NCBI GenBank assembly: GCA_963702705.1
Contig: CAVPDR010000002.1
Span: 434,001 to 498,000 of the forward strand
DNA from: VRUE01 sp963702705
Lineage (GTDB): Bacteria > Actinomycetota > Thermoleophilia > Solirubrobacterales > 70-9
Length of the DNA stretch: 64,000 nucleotides
Direction of reading: 5' to 3'
Positions 42,480 through 51,423 of this stretch are shown here, in pieces (positions within the stretch are counted from its first letter, which is position 1; each line of letters begins with the position of its first letter). Below the pieces are notes generated by a model. The model was not told the DNA's origin, searched no databases, and worked only from the letters and a program-made list of their open reading frames with translations. A program made the position numbers and the translations under genes.

Positions 42480-43166
42480 TCAGTCCCTGGAGGCGGCTTC
42501 GGAAATCTCGGTGTATGCAGCGGCAGGGTCGTCGGCGCTGAAGACGGCCGAACCGGCAACGAAGAGCGAGGCGCCCGCGGCGGCGACAGAGCCCGCGGTC
42601 GAGGCGTCGATGCCGCCATCGACCTCGATCTTCGCCTCGCCGGCCAGCGGCACCAGGCGCGAGACCTTGTCGGGCGATCCCTCGATGAACGACTGGCCGC
42701 CCCAGCCCGGGTTGACGGTCATGCAGAGGACGATGTCGGCGAGGTCGCGCAGCTCGCCGAGCGCCTCAACCGAGGTGCCGGGATTGAGCGCGATGCCGGC
42801 CAAACAGCCGAGCTCGCGGATCGCCGCCAGCGTGCGGTTGGCATGCGGCGTCGCCTCCTCGTGGAAGGTGATCGAGTCGGCGCCGGCCGCGGCGAAGGCC
42901 TCGATCTGGCGCTCGGGCCGCTCGATCATCAGGTGGACGTCGAGCACCCCACCCGCCGCGTGGACCTGGTCGGCAATCGAGGCCGCCACCAGCGGCCCGA
43001 TCGTGATCGGCGGCACGAAATGCCCGTCCATCACGTCGAAGTGGATCACCCGCGCCCCGGCGTCCATCACCGCATCGATCTGCGCGCCGAGCCTGGAGAA
43101 ATCGGCCGAGAGGATTGACGGCGCCACCCGCGGTGCGTCCAACAGCTCCTTCATCCGCTCACTCAC
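42480..43166 (-). CDS. rpe: Ribulose-phosphate 3-epimerase
   Basis: A 228-residue TIM-barrel epimerase of the pentose phosphate pathway. Signatures are APSILSADFSRLG, VIHFDVMDGHFVPPITIGP, LCMTVNPGWGGQSF and EVDGGIDAST, which contain the metal-binding His and Asp residues. End of the priA-def-fmt-rsmB-(zinc ribbon)-rpe run. Confidence 0.96.
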   Translation of the reverse strand: MSERMKELLDAPRVAPSILSADFSRLGAQIDAVMDAGARVIHFDVMDGHFVPPITIGPLVAASIADQVHAAGGVLDVHLMIERPERQIEAFAAAGADSITFHEEATPHANRTLAAIRELGCLAGIALNPGTSVEALGELRDLADIVLCMTVNPGWGGQSFIEGSPDKVSRLVPLAGEAKIEVDGGIDASTAGSVAAAGASLFVAGSAVFSADDPAAAYTEISEAASRD

Positions 43167-43190
43167 GGCGGCCTCTTTCAGAGCCCATAA

Positions 43191-43430
43191 CTACACCGGC
43201 CTCAGCATTGAGTCGCCGCAGGTCTGACAGGTCATGTCCTCGGTCGTGCTCATTCGGGCAATGGTCTGGTGTTCCCCACAGTTGGGGCACTGCGAGACGA
43301 GCTCGAAGCGGCGCAGACAGTACACGCAGCGGAAGCGGCCCGGGAGCTGCGTCGGGCGCAGCCAGGGCTCGCCGCAGCCCGGGCAGGCCGCCCGGCGCAT
43401 GATGCTCTCGCCCTCCGGCGCCTCACTCAT
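43191..43430 (-). CDS. Small zinc-ribbon protein with four CxxC motifs
   Basis: About 79 residues with two treble-clef-like pairs: CPGCG and CVYC, then CPNCG and CQTCG. Two zinc ions are likely. It resembles small zinc-ribbon proteins near rsmB-rpe in other actinobacteria, but no function is known. Start 43430 overlaps the end of rsmB; a later ATG (43400) directly before the first ribbon is possible. Confidence 0.75.
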   Translation of the reverse strand: MSEAPEGESIMRRAACPGCGEPWLRPTQLPGRFRCVYCLRRFELVSQCPNCGEHQTIARMSTTEDMTCQTCGDSMLRPV

Positions 43431-44757
43431 CGCCACCATCATCGCGCCTCAGGCGGCCGATGAAGAAACCCGTCGTGCGGTCGCGGTCGGGACGGACCTG
43501 CCAGTGCTCGCCGCCGCCAAGCAGATCCTCGTTCTCGCGGCGGGAGATCGTGCAGGTCGAGTAGACCAGCGTGCCGCCGGGCCGCAGGGCCTGGCGGGCG
43601 CGATCGAGCAGCTGCGCCTGCACCTCGACAAGGCGGTCGATCGTCGCCGGCGACTTGCGCCAGCGCGCGTCGGGACGGGAGGCGAGCGCGCCGAGATCCG
43701 AGCAGGGCGCGTCGAGCAGGACCCGGTCGAAGCCGGTCAAGCCGGCCTCGGTAGCGTCGGCCTCGATCACGGTGACGCTGCGCAACCCGAGGCGCTCTGC
43801 CTGGCCCGCGACTTCGGCGGCGCGCTCGGCATCGTTCTCGACCGAGATCACCTCGCCCCGGTCGCCCATCCTGGCGGCGATCTGGCCGGTCTTGATCCCG
43901 GGACCGGCGCAGAGGTCGAGGATCTGCTCCTCCGGCCGCGGGTCGAGGACCTCGACCACGGCGGCGGAGCCACGGCTTTGTGGCGTCAGCTCGCCAGCGG
44001 CAACCATCTCCGGGACAGCACTGCCAGTCTGGCCCTCGACCACGATCATCTCCGGTGCGCTCAGCGGCCACCCGCTTCCGGTGCGCTTTTTGCGGTCTAT
44101 AACCACAGAAGGCGCACCGGAAGCGGCCGGGCGAGCCTCGACCCCGGCGGCGCGCAGCTTTGCGATTGTCGTTTCCACATCGGTGCGCATGGTGTTGACG
44201 CGGAAGGCGTGCTCAGCCGGCTCGTTGCAGGCGGCGAGCAGGGACCTGGCGCTCTCGGGGCCCAGCTCCTGCCACCACATCTGCGCCAGCCAGAGCGGCG
44301 CCGAGTGCGCCACGGCGGCGGCCTCGGGGGTCGAGTCGTCGCCGAGCAGGGACTCGGTGAGCGCCGCTCGCTCGCGGACGGCGCGGCGCAGGACCGCGTT
44401 GACCAGGCCCGCGGCATGGGCTGCGCCCGCCCGCTTGACCAGCTCGACCGCCTGGTCGACGGCGGCGTGGTCGGGAGTGCCGTCGGCGAAGAGCAGCTCG
44501 TACATACCCAGGCGCAGGGCCGCGATCAGCGGTGGGTCGAGCTCGCGCAGCGGCCGGTCGACGAGACGCTCGAGGGCGGCGTCGGCGGTGCCGCGGCGCT
44601 GCACGGCACCGTAGGCAAGCCGCTGTGCCTGCGCCCGCTCACGACCCTCGAGGCCGCGCTCGTCAGCCGCCTCCCGAAAGAAGCGCTCGGTGTGGGCATC
44701 GCGCTCGAAGCTGGCCCGGATCGTCTCGTAGGCGAGCTGACGCGCGGGGGCGATCAC
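43423..44757 (-). CDS. rsmB: 16S rRNA (cytosine967-C5)-methyltransferase with palindrome-encoded insert
   Basis: A 444-residue protein: N-terminal NusB-like helical domain (about 1-140) and C-terminal methyltransferase with ILDLCAGPGIKTGQIA, LLDAPCSDLGALASRPD and the catalytic cysteine in YSTCTISRRENED. GTG 44757 overlaps the fmt stop. About residues 211-229 are encoded by a palindrome (44072-44126) that adds a basic stretch (VVIDRKKRTGSGW) before the Rossmann core, where homologues have a shorter loop. Confidence 0.93.
   Translation of the reverse strand: MIAPARQLAYETIRASFERDAHTERFFREAADERGLEGRERAQAQRLAYGAVQRRGTADAALERLVDRPLRELDPPLIAALRLGMYELLFADGTPDHAAVDQAVELVKRAGAAHAAGLVNAVLRRAVRERAALTESLLGDDSTPEAAAVAHSAPLWLAQMWWQELGPESARSLLAACNEPAEHAFRVNTMRTDVETTIAKLRAAGVEARPAASGAPSVVIDRKKRTGSGWPLSAPEMIVVEGQTGSAVPEMVAAGELTPQSRGSAAVVEVLDPRPEEQILDLCAGPGIKTGQIAARMGDRGEVISVENDAERAAEVAGQAERLGLRSVTVIEADATEAGLTGFDRVLLDAPCSDLGALASRPDARWRKSPATIDRLVEVQAQLLDRARQALRPGGTLVYSTCTISRRENEDLLGGGEHWQVRPDRDRTTGFFIGRLRRDDGGDE
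44072..44126. repeat. Palindrome family G, copy inside rsmB
   Basis: Perfect 15-bp arms (44072-44086 and 44112-44126), extended by five T-A/T-G pairs, around the loop TGCGGTCTATAACCAC. The loop and adjoining T-rich stem resemble those at 46333-46378 and 54044-54092. It lies in the reading frame of rsmB without interrupting it. Confidence 0.82.
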
Positions 44758-45659
44758 AGCTTCGGCAGGGGATGACCGCGCAGGTAGGCGTCGGCAGCCA
44801 TCGGCTTGCCGCCGGCCGGCTGCACGACCTCGAGCCGCAGCGCGCCCCGGCCGCAGCCGAGCAGCAGTGCCCCCCACTCGGCCTTCACCTCACCCGCTTT
44901 GACGCCGACGTCGACGGCGCGGGCGCGCCGCACTCCCAGCCGCTCGCCGCCGCTCGTCTCGATGTAGGCACCGACGTGCGGGGTCAGGGCGCGGACCGCC
45001 CGGGCCAGCTCGGCGGCCGGCCGCGAGGGATCGAGGCGGCGCTCCTCGGCGGCGATCTTCTCCGCGTAGGTGGCCACCTCGTCGTCCTGCTCACTGAAGG
45101 TGAGCCTGGACTCCGCCAGCAGGTCGAAGGCGCGCACCAGCAGCTCGCCGCCGAGCGCCGCCAGCTTTGCCGAGAGCGCTTCGAAGTCTTCTTCCGGAGC
45201 GAGCGCGACCTCCTCGCGGAGGGCGACCGGCCCTGAGTCGAGGCCCTCGGTCACCCGCATCACGCAGACGCCGGTACGGTCCTCGCCGGCCATGATCGCC
45301 CGCTCGATCGGCGCCGCGCCGCGCCAATGCGGCAGCAGCGAGGGATGGACGTTGAGCATCGGCCACTCGGAGAGCAGCGGCTCGCGGATCAGCTGGCCGA
45401 AGGCGCAAATCGCAAGCGCCCCGGGGTGGGCCGCGCGGATCCGCTCGACCACCGGACCCTCGTTGACGTTCGCGACCTGCAGCAGGTCGATCTCCAGCTC
45501 CCTGGCGACGTCGGCCGCCGGCGGCGCCTGGGTGCGGCGCCCGCGTCCCTTGGGACGGTCGGGGGGTGTGACGATCAGAACCGGCCGGTGGACCGACTTG
45601 GCCAGCCGGCGCAGGACCGTCGCGGCGAACTCCGAGGTGCCTAGATAGACGGTCCTCAC
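44754..45659 (-). CDS. fmt: Methionyl-tRNA formyltransferase
   Basis: A 301-residue enzyme that formylates initiator Met-tRNA using 10-formyl-THF. Opening MRTVYLGTSEFAATVLRRL and the active-site region NVHPSLLPHWRGAAPIERAI with SLLPxxRG are diagnostic. The C-terminal tRNA-binding domain is about 200-301. Overlaps def by 4 bp and rsmB by 4 bp. Confidence 0.96.
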   Translation of the reverse strand: MRTVYLGTSEFAATVLRRLAKSVHRPVLIVTPPDRPKGRGRRTQAPPAADVARELEIDLLQVANVNEGPVVERIRAAHPGALAICAFGQLIREPLLSEWPMLNVHPSLLPHWRGAAPIERAIMAGEDRTGVCVMRVTEGLDSGPVALREEVALAPEEDFEALSAKLAALGGELLVRAFDLLAESRLTFSEQDDEVATYAEKIAAEERRLDPSRPAAELARAVRALTPHVGAYIETSGGERLGVRRARAVDVGVKAGEVKAEWGALLLGCGRGALRLEVVQPAGGKPMAADAYLRGHPLPKL

Positions 45660-46300
45660 GGGTTGCTGCGCGGCTCGCGGTGCTCGCCCGCGCCGTCGCC
45701 GTCATCCTGCTCGTCGAGCGGCGGGCCGTAGCTGCCGCCCTCGCGCAGGGCGCGCAGAGCACCCTTGCGCTGGGCGCGCGGAGCGCGGTCGAGGATCAGC
45801 ACGCCGTCGAGGTGGTCGAGCTCGTGCTGCAGCACCCGGGCCTCGAGGCCGGAGGCCTCGATCTGCACCGGCTCGCCGTCGACGTCGCGGCCGCTGAAGC
45901 GGGCGTGCAGCGGCCGCTCGACCTCCATCGCGACCCGCGGCAGGCTGAGGCAGCCCTCCTCGGCGACGACGACCTCCTCGGAGAGCCACTCGACCTCGGG
46001 GTTGACCAGCGCCGTCGGCTCGCTGTCGGCCCCGGCCTGGAAGACGAGGAGGCGGCGCAGGACGCCGACCTGCGTCGCCGCCAGCCCAACGCCCATCGCC
46101 CCGCGCATGATCTGGACCATCCGCTCGACTTCGACCCGCAACTCGGGGCCAAAATCGCGCACCGGAGAGGCCACGCTCTTCAGGACCGGGTCGCCGAACT
46201 TGACCACCTGGGCCAGCGCCGCTTCGCGGCGCTCCAGCAGCTCGGCCTCGAGCTCGTTCTCGCCCCGCTCGTCGGCCTCGATCTCGGCGTGCTCGCTCAC
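45656..46300 (-). CDS. def: Peptide deformylase
   Basis: A 214-residue metalloenzyme that removes the formyl group from nascent proteins. All three motifs are present: GVGLAATQVG, EEGCLSLP with the metal cysteine, and QHELDHLDG with two metal histidines. N-terminal lead of about 30 acidic residues and an Arg/Gly/Asp-rich tail. Coupled to fmt. Confidence 0.96.
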   Translation of the reverse strand: MSEHAEIEADERGENELEAELLERREAALAQVVKFGDPVLKSVASPVRDFGPELRVEVERMVQIMRGAMGVGLAATQVGVLRRLLVFQAGADSEPTALVNPEVEWLSEEVVVAEEGCLSLPRVAMEVERPLHARFSGRDVDGEPVQIEASGLEARVLQHELDHLDGVLILDRAPRAQRKGALRALREGGSYGPPLDEQDDGDGAGEHREPRSNP

Positions 46301-46332
46301 TGAATCGATTCTATGGACCGACGCCTCGGTGC

Positions 46333-46378
46333 TGACTTCGCCTTTAGTAGTCCAATAGGCCGCATAAAGGCGAAGTCA
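46333..46378. repeat. Palindrome family G, copy between priA and def
   Basis: Perfect 14-bp arms TGACTTCGCCTTTA / TAAAGGCGAAGTCA around an 18-base loop. Read on the minus strand, the stem-loop junction CTTTATGCGGCCTAT matches the rsmB copy (CTTTTTGCGGTCTAT). It fills the gap between the priA stop and the def start. Confidence 0.82.
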
Positions 46379-46390
46379 CCGATCTCGGAT

Positions 46391-48580
46391 CTACTGTGGG
46401 TCGACATCGACGCTGATCGCCACCTCGCGCAGCGCCCGGTCGGCGGCGAGGCGCTCGACCGTCTCGCGGACCGCGGCGACAGTTCCCTCGCGGTCGTTCG
46501 CCTTGAGCAGGAGGCGGCGGCGGTGGCGGTTGCGGACGCGGAACATCGGCGCCGGGCCGAGCAGGTCGGTCTCCTCCGGCAGAACCGGCAGCAGAGCCTG
46601 GGCGAGCTCGGCGGCGGCCTTTTCCAGGCGCGGCTCGGACTCGGCTTTGAGCACGATCCTGGTCAGGTGGGAGAAGGGCGGGTAGCGCAGCGCCCGCCGC
46701 CGCTCGACCTCCGCCGCGAGGAAGGTCGGCGCGTCGTGATTGGCGGCGTGGACGATGCTGGGCGCCGACGGGGCCAGGGTCTGGACGATCACCTCGCCGC
46801 CGGCGACGCCGCGGCCGCTGCGGCCGGCGAGCTGGGCGACCATGGCGAAGGTCCGCTCGGCGGCGCGGAAGTCGGGGAAGCGCAGGGTCGCGTCGGCGTC
46901 GAGGATCGCGCTCAGGGTGACCTCGGGGAAGTCGTGACCCTTGGCGACCATCTGGGTGCCGACGAGGACGCCGCTCTCCGCCTCGCCGAAGGCGGCGAGG
47001 ATGCGGGCGTGGGCGCCGCGGGCGCCAGCGGTGTCGGCATCGAGGCGGAAGACCGGCATCGGCGCCAGCCGCTCGGCGAGCAGCGACTCGACCTGCTCGG
47101 TGCCGACGCCGGCGCGCGAGAGCGTGGTCGAGCCGCAGTCGCCGCAGGCGCGCGGCAGCGGTTCGGCGTGGGCGCAGTGGTGGCAGACGACGCGGCCGCT
47201 GTGGCGGTGGACGATCAGCGAGACGTCGCAGTTGGGGCAGCTCCAGTGCCGGCCGCAGGAACGGCAGGTGAGCCAGGGGGCGAAGCCACGCCGGTTGACC
47301 ATCACGATCGCCTTCGCTCCCGCCGCACGCACGCCCTCCAGCGCCGCCCAGGTGTCGGGGTGGAGGGCGCCCGAGCGGGGATCGGCCTCGCGCATGTCGA
47401 GCACCTTCACCGGCGGCATCGACCGGCCGTCGACGCGGCGCGGCAGCTGCAGCCGCGGCAGCTCCAGCCACGACTCCGGCCGCGGCGTCGCCGTGCCCGC
47501 GACGAGGACGGCACCGCTCTCGGCGGCGCGGTGGCGGGCGACGGCACGGGCGTCGTAGCAGGGGTCGCCCTCCTGCTTGTAGGAGGCGTCGTGCTCCTCG
47601 TCGATCACGATCAGGCCGAGGTCGCGCAGCGGCGCGAAGACGGCGGAGCGCGGCCCGACGCAGACGCTCGCCTCGCCGCTGCGCAGCCGCCGCCACTCGT
47701 CGTAGCGCTCGCCGTCGGGAAGGGCCGAGTGCAGGACCGCGAAGCGATCGCCGAGCCGGGCCCGGAAGCGCGCCACTGCCTGCGGCGCAAGGCCGATCTC
47801 AGGAACGAGCACGATCGCGCCCTTGCCCCGCGCCAGCGCCGCCTCGACCGCGGCGAGGTAGACCTCGGTCTTGCCCGAACCGGTGACGCCGTGCAGCAGC
47901 TGCTCACGCGGGGCACCGGCTTTGCCGTCGAGCGCGGCGACGATGCTGCGCACGGCCTGCGACTGCTCGGGCAGCAGCTCGGGGTTTCCGCCCGTGGCGC
48001 CGACCTCGGGGTGGCTGGAGCGGCGGCGCACCCGCGAGCTGCGCGTGGCGATCAGGCCTCGCTCCTCCAGTCGCCGCAGCACCGCGCGGTCGCAACCGAC
48101 CGCGGCGGCCAGTTCCGGTGCCGACATCTCCCCCGCCCGCAGCGCCTCCAGCACCGCCCGCTGCTTGACCCCGAGCCGCTCGTCGCCGCTGAGAGCCGCC
48201 TCGCCGGCGGCCGAGATCTCGGCTCGCAGCTCCACCCGCGAGCGCACCCGCTGGCCCGCCGCGCCGGTCCCCGGCGGCAGCACCAGCTGCAGCCCGCGCG
48301 AGGGCGTCGAGCAGTACTCGCGGGCGATCCAGAGGCCGAGCCGGACCAGCTCGGCCGGGGTGCCGGCCTCGAGCGCCTCGATCGGCTCCGCCAGCTTCTC
48401 GGGCGGCAGATCGGAGGCCTCGGCAAGCCCGACCACGACTCCGAGCAGGCGCTGGCGCCCAAACGGAACGCGCACCACGCTGCCCACCTCGAGCCCCTCC
48501 ATCGCCGCCGGCAACCGGTAGTCGAACGGTCCGCGCAAGGCGCGGGCTGTGGTCAGCGGCTCAACCTTCGCTATCGGCAC
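46391..48580 (-). CDS. priA: Primosomal protein N' (PriA)
   Basis: A 729-residue replication-restart helicase. The 3'-DNA-binding domain is at about 1-110, then a winged helix, helicase motif I HGVTGSGKTEVYL, DExH box IDEEHDASYKQ, the cysteine-rich zinc insert (CRSCGRHWSCPNCD and CHHCAHAEPLPRACGDCG), and motifs V-VI with QLAGRSGRG. Complete. Divergent from the PH-domain gene. Confidence 0.95.
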   Translation of the reverse strand: MPIAKVEPLTTARALRGPFDYRLPAAMEGLEVGSVVRVPFGRQRLLGVVVGLAEASDLPPEKLAEPIEALEAGTPAELVRLGLWIAREYCSTPSRGLQLVLPPGTGAAGQRVRSRVELRAEISAAGEAALSGDERLGVKQRAVLEALRAGEMSAPELAAAVGCDRAVLRRLEERGLIATRSSRVRRRSSHPEVGATGGNPELLPEQSQAVRSIVAALDGKAGAPREQLLHGVTGSGKTEVYLAAVEAALARGKGAIVLVPEIGLAPQAVARFRARLGDRFAVLHSALPDGERYDEWRRLRSGEASVCVGPRSAVFAPLRDLGLIVIDEEHDASYKQEGDPCYDARAVARHRAAESGAVLVAGTATPRPESWLELPRLQLPRRVDGRSMPPVKVLDMREADPRSGALHPDTWAALEGVRAAGAKAIVMVNRRGFAPWLTCRSCGRHWSCPNCDVSLIVHRHSGRVVCHHCAHAEPLPRACGDCGSTTLSRAGVGTEQVESLLAERLAPMPVFRLDADTAGARGAHARILAAFGEAESGVLVGTQMVAKGHDFPEVTLSAILDADATLRFPDFRAAERTFAMVAQLAGRSGRGVAGGEVIVQTLAPSAPSIVHAANHDAPTFLAAEVERRRALRYPPFSHLTRIVLKAESEPRLEKAAAELAQALLPVLPEETDLLGPAPMFRVRNRHRRRLLLKANDREGTVAAVRETVERLAADRALREVAISVDVDPQ

Positions 48581-48629
48581 CGACTCACGTTATGGAGGGA
48601 CGCGGACGGCGCGGGTATGCTGCGCCCCG

Positions 48630-49133
48630 ATGGCGCTCAACCTCAGTCCGGGAGAGAAGGTGATCTTCCAGGGCCACCCCTCGTGGCGGGCGATCGTCGG
48701 CTTCTACCTGAAGGGAATCCTGATCGCGGCGATCGTCGGCGTCCTCTTCAAGCTCTTCGGGTCGGGCAGCGGCACCGTCTTCCTCGTCGTCCTCGTGATC
48801 GTCGCCGCAACCGTGCTGATCGGCTTTTTCAAGCGCGTCTCGACCACCTACACGATCACCGACCGCCGCCTCAACATCAAACGCGGCATCGTCTCCCGCG
48901 AGATCCAGGAGACCCGCCTCGAGCGCGTCCAGAACGTCAACTACCGCCAGAGCGTCTACCAGCGTCTGATGCAGATAGGCGACGTCGACTTCGACACCGC
49001 AGCCGGCGACGACTACAACTTTATCTTCGCCGGGGTGGCCGACCCCGGCGACGTCGTCCACCGGGTCGATCAGGCAACCGGAACGAGTGCCGCCAGCACC
49101 CACGGACTAGGCGAAGCGCAGCCGCCTCGCTAG
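48630..49133 (+). CDS. PH-domain (bPH2) membrane protein
   Basis: A 167-residue protein with two membrane segments (about 24-42 and 48-66) followed by a bacterial PH domain (TTYTITDRRLNIKRGIVSREIQETRLERVQNVNYRQSVYQRL). Family members sit in the membrane with the PH fold in the cytoplasm; function unknown. ATG 48630 (MALNLSPGEKVIFQGHPSW) is the natural start; the frame is open upstream without similarity. Confidence 0.85.
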   Translation: MALNLSPGEKVIFQGHPSWRAIVGFYLKGILIAAIVGVLFKLFGSGSGTVFLVVLVIVAATVLIGFFKRVSTTYTITDRRLNIKRGIVSREIQETRLERVQNVNYRQSVYQRLMQIGDVDFDTAAGDDYNFIFAGVADPGDVVHRVDQATGTSAASTHGLGEAQPPR

Positions 49134-49139
49134 ATCTCG

Positions 49140-49172
49140 GCGGGCTCGGGCGCCTCAAACGCCCGAGCCCGC
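49140..49172. terminator. Hairpin after the PH-domain gene
   Basis: Perfect 13-bp arms GCGGGCTCGGGCG / CGCCCGAGCCCGC around CCTCAAA, immediately after the PH-domain stop and before the convergent repeat-protein gene. No T tract. Confidence 0.55.
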
Positions 49173-49219
49173 ACCACCGACTGATTACCTATCGCAGTCG
49201 ACCTGACACATGCTTACGC

Positions 49220-51283
49220 CTATGGCAATAACCCGCTCCATTTTTCGCTGGACGCGAGCCCCACTTCCAATTCGCCGCTAATCGTCGCTTTGTGTTCTGC
49301 GGTTTCGCTGATCGCCCATATTTCAGTTAACGGTCCTTCTTTGACTTTGTGGGTTGCCTGTTCGTGTAAGAGGCCTTCAGTGCCGCCTGTCGTTCCCATA
49401 CCTTGAGCGTCTACCAGTGCAAGTTTGGGACCGATGATCGGTACGTCTTCCCCGATTGAGCATTCTTCTCCCATTAGCACATGACCAAAGACCGGAACTT
49501 CTTTGCCTTCAATTTTTTGTTTAACGAGCGGTTCCATGAGAGTAACGCCTTCACCGGTTGAATGTTTGCTAAGCGCACCTTTAATTTCTTCACTGACGAC
49601 AACGCCGTGTTCCGCACCGAGGATCGGCTCACAGGATTTCTGCGTAGTACCGTTGATGGCGGTGGTGCATTCTTCGTATCGAATAGTGCCCTGCGAAATG
49701 CCGCCTTTTTTTTCAAGCGACAAACTTTTTAGGGCGGCTTTTTTACAGATGAATTTGACTTCATTGCCCCCAATTTTGGTGGTCAAAGTAAGACCCGCCG
49801 CCGCAGCGGCCGCTTTCAGGGATTCGCTGCCGCTACTGAGGTCGACTCCTTGCACCATCCAGACCGGAGGTTCGGAAACCGACACTGGCAATAACCCGCT
49901 CCATTTTTCGCTGGACGCGAGCCCCACTTCCAATTCGCCGCTAATCGTCGCTTTGTGTTCTGCGGTTTCGCTGATCGCCCATATTTCAGTTAACGGTCCT
50001 TCTTTGACTTTGTGGGTTGCCTGTTCGTGTAAGAGGCCTTCAGTGCCGCCTGTCGTTCCCATACCTTGAGCGTCTACCAGTGCAAGTTTGGGACCGATGA
50101 TCGGTACGTCTTCCCCGATTGAGCATTCTTCTCCCATTAGCACATGACCAAAGACCGGAACTTCTTTACCTTCAATTTTTTGTTTAACGAGCGGTTCCAT
50201 GAGAGTAACGCCTTCACCGGTTGAATGTTTGCTAAGCGCACCTTTAATTTCTTCACTGACGACAACGCCGTGTTCCGCACCGAGGATCGGTTCACAGGAT
50301 TTCTGCGTAGTACCGTTGATGGCGGTGGTGCATTCTTCGTATCGAATAGTGCCCTGCGAAATGCCGCCTTTTTTTTCAAGCGACAAACTTTTTAGGGCGG
50401 CTTTTTTACAGATGAATTTGACTTCATTGCCCCCAATTTTGGTGGTCAAAGTAAGACCCGCCGCCGCAGCGGCCGCTTTAAGGGATTTACTGCCACTACT
50501 GAGGTCGACTCCTTGCACCATCCAGACCGGAGGTTCCGACACCGGTGCAGCCAGTAACCCGTTCCATGGTTCGCCTGCGAGAAGTTCTAGGCTTGCTTCG
50601 CCGCCAATCGTCGCTTTGTGTTCTGCGGTTTCGCTGATCGCCCATATTTCAGTTAACGGTCCTTCTTTGACTTTGTGGGTTGCCTGTTCGTGTAAGAGGC
50701 CTTCAGTGCCGCCTGTCGTTCCCATACCTTGAGCGTCTACCAGTGCAAGTTTGGGACCGATGATTGGCACGTCTTCCCCGATTGTGCATTCTGCGCTCAT
50801 TTTGACGTGGCCGAAGACGGGTACTTCTTTGCCTTCGACTTTTTCTTTGACCGTCGATTCGACGACCACCACGCCTTCGCCCGTAGAGTGTTCTTTGAGT
50901 TGCCCTTTTAGTTTGTTGGTTAAGATGACGCCAGGTTCGATACTTTCGTTATTTGGCAGACATACTTTTTGTGTCGCCCCATTGATGGCGGTAGTACAAC
51001 CCGTAAACCTGGTCCTTGCTCCTTCCGCCAGTTTCCCTTCGTTATCGAGGTTCGCCGCTATCAGTTCGGCGTTGGTGCAGGTGAATTTGACGCTGTTTCC
51101 GCCGATTTTCGTCGTCAGGGTTGCGCTGGGTGCGACGAGACTGCTTCTCACCGCTAGTTTGCCGCTCAGGTCAGAGCCGTTGACCATCCATGTCACGGCC
51201 TGAGCAGAGTTGACGCCCAGCGAACCAAGCGCTAGGAGACAGAAGCCGAGGACCAACCGGAGTCGGCGCGTTAATCGCATCAT
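49220..51283 (-). CDS. Exported protein of three 221-residue repeats
   Basis: A 687-residue protein with a clear signal peptide (RRLRLVLGFCLLALGSLGVNSAQA, cut after AQA). The remainder is three tandem units starting near WMVNG/WMVQG; units two and three are almost identical and unit one is diverged. Each has conserved cysteines (FxC, CTTAING, C, EC-IGEDVPIIGPKL) suggesting disulfides. Base composition is clearly lower in GC than the neighbours. Start ATG 51283 follows GAGAGGAACTC. I do not recognise a function; a secreted or surface protein is likely. No sorting signal is visible at the C-terminus. Confidence 0.8.
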   Translation of the reverse strand: MMRLTRRLRLVLGFCLLALGSLGVNSAQAVTWMVNGSDLSGKLAVRSSLVAPSATLTTKIGGNSVKFTCTNAELIAANLDNEGKLAEGARTRFTGCTTAINGATQKVCLPNNESIEPGVILTNKLKGQLKEHSTGEGVVVVESTVKEKVEGKEVPVFGHVKMSAECTIGEDVPIIGPKLALVDAQGMGTTGGTEGLLHEQATHKVKEGPLTEIWAISETAEHKATIGGEASLELLAGEPWNGLLAAPVSEPPVWMVQGVDLSSGSKSLKAAAAAAGLTLTTKIGGNEVKFICKKAALKSLSLEKKGGISQGTIRYEECTTAINGTTQKSCEPILGAEHGVVVSEEIKGALSKHSTGEGVTLMEPLVKQKIEGKEVPVFGHVLMGEECSIGEDVPIIGPKLALVDAQGMGTTGGTEGLLHEQATHKVKEGPLTEIWAISETAEHKATISGELEVGLASSEKWSGLLPVSVSEPPVWMVQGVDLSSGSESLKAAAAAAGLTLTTKIGGNEVKFICKKAALKSLSLEKKGGISQGTIRYEECTTAINGTTQKSCEPILGAEHGVVVSEEIKGALSKHSTGEGVTLMEPLVKQKIEGKEVPVFGHVLMGEECSIGEDVPIIGPKLALVDAQGMGTTGGTEGLLHEQATHKVKEGPLTEIWAISETAEHKATISGELEVGLASSEKWSGLLP
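49224..50549. repeat. Two near-identical 663-bp tandem repeats
   Basis: The sequence starting GGCAATAACCCGCTCC at 49224 recurs at 49887, a 663-bp period equal to 221 codons, with only scattered differences. A third, diverged unit follows to about 51135. The near identity points to recent duplication or ongoing gene conversion. Confidence 0.9.
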
Positions 51284-51369
51284 GAGTTCCTCTCTGAAAT
51301 TGAGTTTCGGTCGCAGTCGTAGTTCGCTGCGGACCGAATATCCCATGAGGTCAGTGCTACATCAAGGCC

Positions 51370-51405
51370 GTCCCCTGGTCCCTGGAATCAGGACCAAGAG
51401 GGGAC
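51370..51405. terminator. Hairpin between the repeat-protein gene and metK
   Basis: GTCCCCTGGTCC pairs with GGACCAAGAGGGGAC with a small bulge. It lies 19 bp after the metK stop on the minus strand and upstream of the repeat-protein gene. Likely metK terminator; no strong T run. The promoter of the repeat gene should lie in 51284-51369. Confidence 0.5.
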
Positions 51406-51423
51406 TTAGGTGCTCCCGCGGCG

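Noticed and set aside
46313..49231. A 972-codon open frame on the + strand opposite priA
   Set aside because: Its translation is a low-complexity Arg/Ala/Gly/Leu mix with no domain, while the minus strand encodes complete PriA. GC-rich codon bias leaves antisense frames open.
49224..51135. Tandem repeats as a CRISPR array
   Set aside because: Units are 663 bp and contiguous in one reading frame, without short repeats and spacers.
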